Made by a program: the position numbers and the translations under genes
DNA from: an uncultured Pseudomonadota bacterium
GTDB taxonomy: Bacteria; Myxococcota_A; UBA796; GCA-2862545
Direction of reading: 5' to 3'
Assembly (NCBI GenBank): GCA_937891875.1
Contig: CALATR010000004.1
Span: forward strand, 1-7,049
DNA length: 7,049 nt
Part shown: piece by piece, positions 5,713 to 7,049 of the stretch
Position numbering within the stretch: position 1 is the stretch's first letter
Layout of the letters: each line of letters begins with the position of its first letter
The notes under the pieces: generated by a model
What the model was told of the DNA's origin: nothing
Databases searched by the model: none
What the model saw: the letters and a program-made list of their open reading frames with translations, nothing else

Positions 5713-5729
5713 GGTGGTATGCCTCGACT

Positions 5730-5734
5730 GGAGG
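5730..5734 (+). promoter_or_regulatory. Ribosome binding site GGAGG that fixes the methyltransferase start
   Basis: GGAGG lies 5 bases before ATG 5740. The in-frame ATG at 5719 has no such site and would place this sequence inside the coding region. A TATGCC hexamer at 5718-5723, overlapping that false start, could instead be a -10 element. Confidence 0.6.
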
Positions 5735-5739
5735 CCTGC

Positions 5740-6390
5740 ATGACCCGACCCCAGCCGTCGATGGACCACCTGGAGCGCCACCAGCGCGATCTCCAGGAGT
5801 ACAAGCACAACGTGCACAGCAGCGCCGCCGGCCGCTTCGGCCCCGCCTGGTGGGGGCTGTGGGAGCAGTTCGTGCATGTGCCGGCCGACGGCACCGTCGT
5901 CGACCTCGGCGCGGGATCGGGCGCCCTGCTCTCCCGCCTGCGCGACCGCCTGCCCCACGCGCGCCTCGTCGGCGTCGAGCTGCACCCGGAGATGGCCGCA
6001 CTCGCCCGGCAGACCCTCGAGGGCTCCAATGTCGACATCGTCGAGGCGGATCTCGCCGTGCCCGTGCCGCTCGAGGACGCCTGCGCAGACGTGGTCGTGA
6101 GCGCGCTGGTCTTCCACGAGCTCCCGCACCCGCCCGACCTGCTGGTCAACGCGGCGCGCCTCGTGAAGCCCGGCGGGCACCTGGTTCTGTTCGACATCGT
6201 GAAGTTCCCGCTCTCCGAGTACCTGGCCGACCGCGAGCTCTCCCGAGACAGCCTGGACCACTACCGGGAGCACTGCCTGTTCAGCCCGGAGGACCTCGCC
6301 TTCCTGGTCGACCACCACGGCTTCGAGGTGCAGGAGGTGGTCGGTCGCAACCAGGGCCGCTTCGCCCAGGTCTTCGCGGTGCGTCGATGA
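5740..6390 (+). CDS. Class I SAM-dependent methyltransferase
   Basis: A 216-residue enzyme of the Rossmann-like class I fold (UbiE/Methyltransf_25-like). Seen: motif I VVDLGAGSGALLSRL (53-67) that binds S-adenosylmethionine; acidic Glu80 at the end of strand 2 (LVGVELHPEM), expected to bind the ribose hydroxyls; IVEADLAVP (100-108) before the adenine site; motif IV-like ADVVVSALVFHELPHP (116-131); and the post-motif LVKPGGHLVLFDIVK (141-155). A helical N-terminal cap (1-45) with many His, Trp and Arg residues probably covers the substrate. The final part (180-216, SPEDLAFLVDHHGF and then a strand ending at AVRR) is normal for the fold, so it is complete. The substrate is not readable; the HELPHP motif is shared by small-molecule and quinone-type methyltransferases. 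Its stop overlaps the next gene by ATGA, so it probably works with, or is expressed in step with, the FAH-family hydrolase. Confidence 0.9.
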   Translation: MTRPQPSMDHLERHQRDLQEYKHNVHSSAAGRFGPAWWGLWEQFVHVPADGTVVDLGAGSGALLSRLRDRLPHARLVGVELHPEMAALARQTLEGSNVDIVEADLAVPVPLEDACADVVVSALVFHELPHPPDLLVNAARLVKPGGHLVLFDIVKFPLSEYLADRELSRDSLDHYREHCLFSPEDLAFLVDHHGFEVQEVVGRNQGRFAQVFAVRR

Positions 6391-7049
6391 ACGACGTGCT
6401 GGTGCTGTCGGCCCCGCCCCGCCCCACCCTCGCGGTCACCAACACCGCCGCCCGCTTCCCGGTGCGCCGGGTCTTCTGCATCGGTCGCAACTACGCGGCC
6501 CACGCCAAGGAGATGGGCGGCGACCCCGATCGCGAGCCCCCGTTCTGGTTCGCCAAGCCCGCCGATGCCCTGGTCGACGCGGCCATCGACGACCTCGCCC
6601 GCATCCCCTACCCGCCGCGCACCAGCGACTTCCACCACGAGGTCGAGCTGGCGGTCGCCCTGGGTCAGGGGGCGCGGGAGATCTCCCCGGAGCGGGCGTT
6701 GGAGCTTGTCTTTGGCTACACCGTCGCCATCGACCTGACCCGCCGCGACCTGCAGGCCCAGGCCAAGAAGCAGGGCCGCCCGTGGACCGAGGCCAAGGGC
6801 TTCGACCAGTCCGCCCCGATCGCCCCCCTGCGGCGCGCCACGAACATCGGCCACCCCAGCGCGGGCGCCATCTGGCTCGACGTGAACGGCCAGCGCCGCC
6901 AGCAGGGCGACCTCGCCGACATGATCTGGAGCGTGGCCGAGGTGATCTCGACGATCAGCCACTCGGTCGCCATCCGCGCGGGCGACGTCATCCTCACCGG
7001 AACGCCGTCCGGGGTCGGACCGCTCCAGGTAGGCGACCACGTCGTGGCC
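6387..7049 (+). CDS. Fumarylacetoacetate hydrolase family protein, fumarylpyruvate-hydrolase-like (partial, runs off the window)
   Basis: 221 residues are visible and the frame is still open at the window end, so the C-terminus is missing. Seen: CIGRNYAAHAKEMG (31-44), the typical entry motif of bacterial FAH-domain enzymes; FWFAKPADAL (53-62); the metal-binding set with DFHHEVELAVALG (81-93, Glu85 and Glu87) and AIDLTRRDLQ (114-123, Asp116); KGFDQSAPIAP (137-147); and TGTPSGVGPL (204-213). Family knowledge: these Mg/Mn enzymes cleave C-C bonds in beta-diketo acids or decarboxylate and isomerise related compounds; this motif set is closest to fumarylpyruvate hydrolases of gentisate and aromatic breakdown and to YcgM-type proteins. 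Which substrate applies cannot be told. The ATG overlaps the methyltransferase stop (ATGA) and no strong ribosome site is seen before it, so translation is likely coupled. In this family the remaining length is normally short, so only the last few residues are probably missing. Confidence 0.9.
   Translation, partial: MNDVLVLSAPPRPTLAVTNTAARFPVRRVFCIGRNYAAHAKEMGGDPDREPPFWFAKPADALVDAAIDDLARIPYPPRTSDFHHEVELAVALGQGAREISPERALELVFGYTVAIDLTRRDLQAQAKKQGRPWTEAKGFDQSAPIAPLRRATNIGHPSAGAIWLDVNGQRRQQGDLADMIWSVAEVISTISHSVAIRAGDVILTGTPSGVGPLQVGDHVVA

Noticed and set aside
5353..6318. A long minus-strand frame opposite the haemoglobin and methyltransferase genes
   Set aside because: The plus-strand products have unmistakable globin and SAM-binding motifs; this frame crosses both and their gap without any motif.

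Overview
The window is a gene-dense piece of a very GC-rich bacterial chromosome. Codon third positions are almost all G or C, intergenic gaps are short (about 5 to 90 bases), and strong Shine-Dalgarno sites precede most starts. The style (GC bias, many unassigned membrane or solitary-domain proteins, Ala/Arg/Pro-rich shadow frames) would fit a myxobacterium or another high-GC delta-type lineage, but nothing seen fixes the taxon. I see no transposase, integrase, tRNA, rRNA, CRISPR array or phage structural gene.

Layout, left to right: a membrane-anchored TrkA-C (RCK_C) protein (+, 39-707); a two-part protein (+, 712-2352) whose N-terminal half resembles primase-polymerase (AEP) folds and whose C-terminal half resembles the DnaB/RecA ATPase core, with key catalytic positions replaced; a polytopic membrane protein with several histidines in or near its membrane segments (+, 2445-3461). 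Then a convergent junction with a small hairpin, followed by two genes on the minus strand: an unrecognised 187-residue protein with an acidic tail (4052-3489), downstream of an ATP-grasp enzyme of the sugar-transfer-associated type (5241-4084). A 71-base divergent spacer follows, then a plus-strand run: a group I truncated haemoglobin (5313-5684), a class I SAM-dependent methyltransferase (5740-6390) and a fumarylacetoacetate-hydrolase-family enzyme (6387 to beyond the window end), the last two overlapping by ATGA.

Links between genes: the first two are probably one transcript (4 bases between stop and start, with the SD site inside the end of the first gene). The two minus-strand genes are 31 bases apart and probably co-expressed, although a promoter-like element lies between them. 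The methyltransferase and FAH-family hydrolase are very likely translationally coupled. No single pathway joins the whole window.

The most interesting item is the 712-2352 protein. It looks like a chromosomal primase-helicase-type fusion in which the Walker A lysine is Arg, the DnaB-type catalytic Glu is Gly, and the AEP DxD motif is not intact, while the gene keeps a full-length, host-like reading frame. This suggests a replication protein repurposed for a non-catalytic or altered role.
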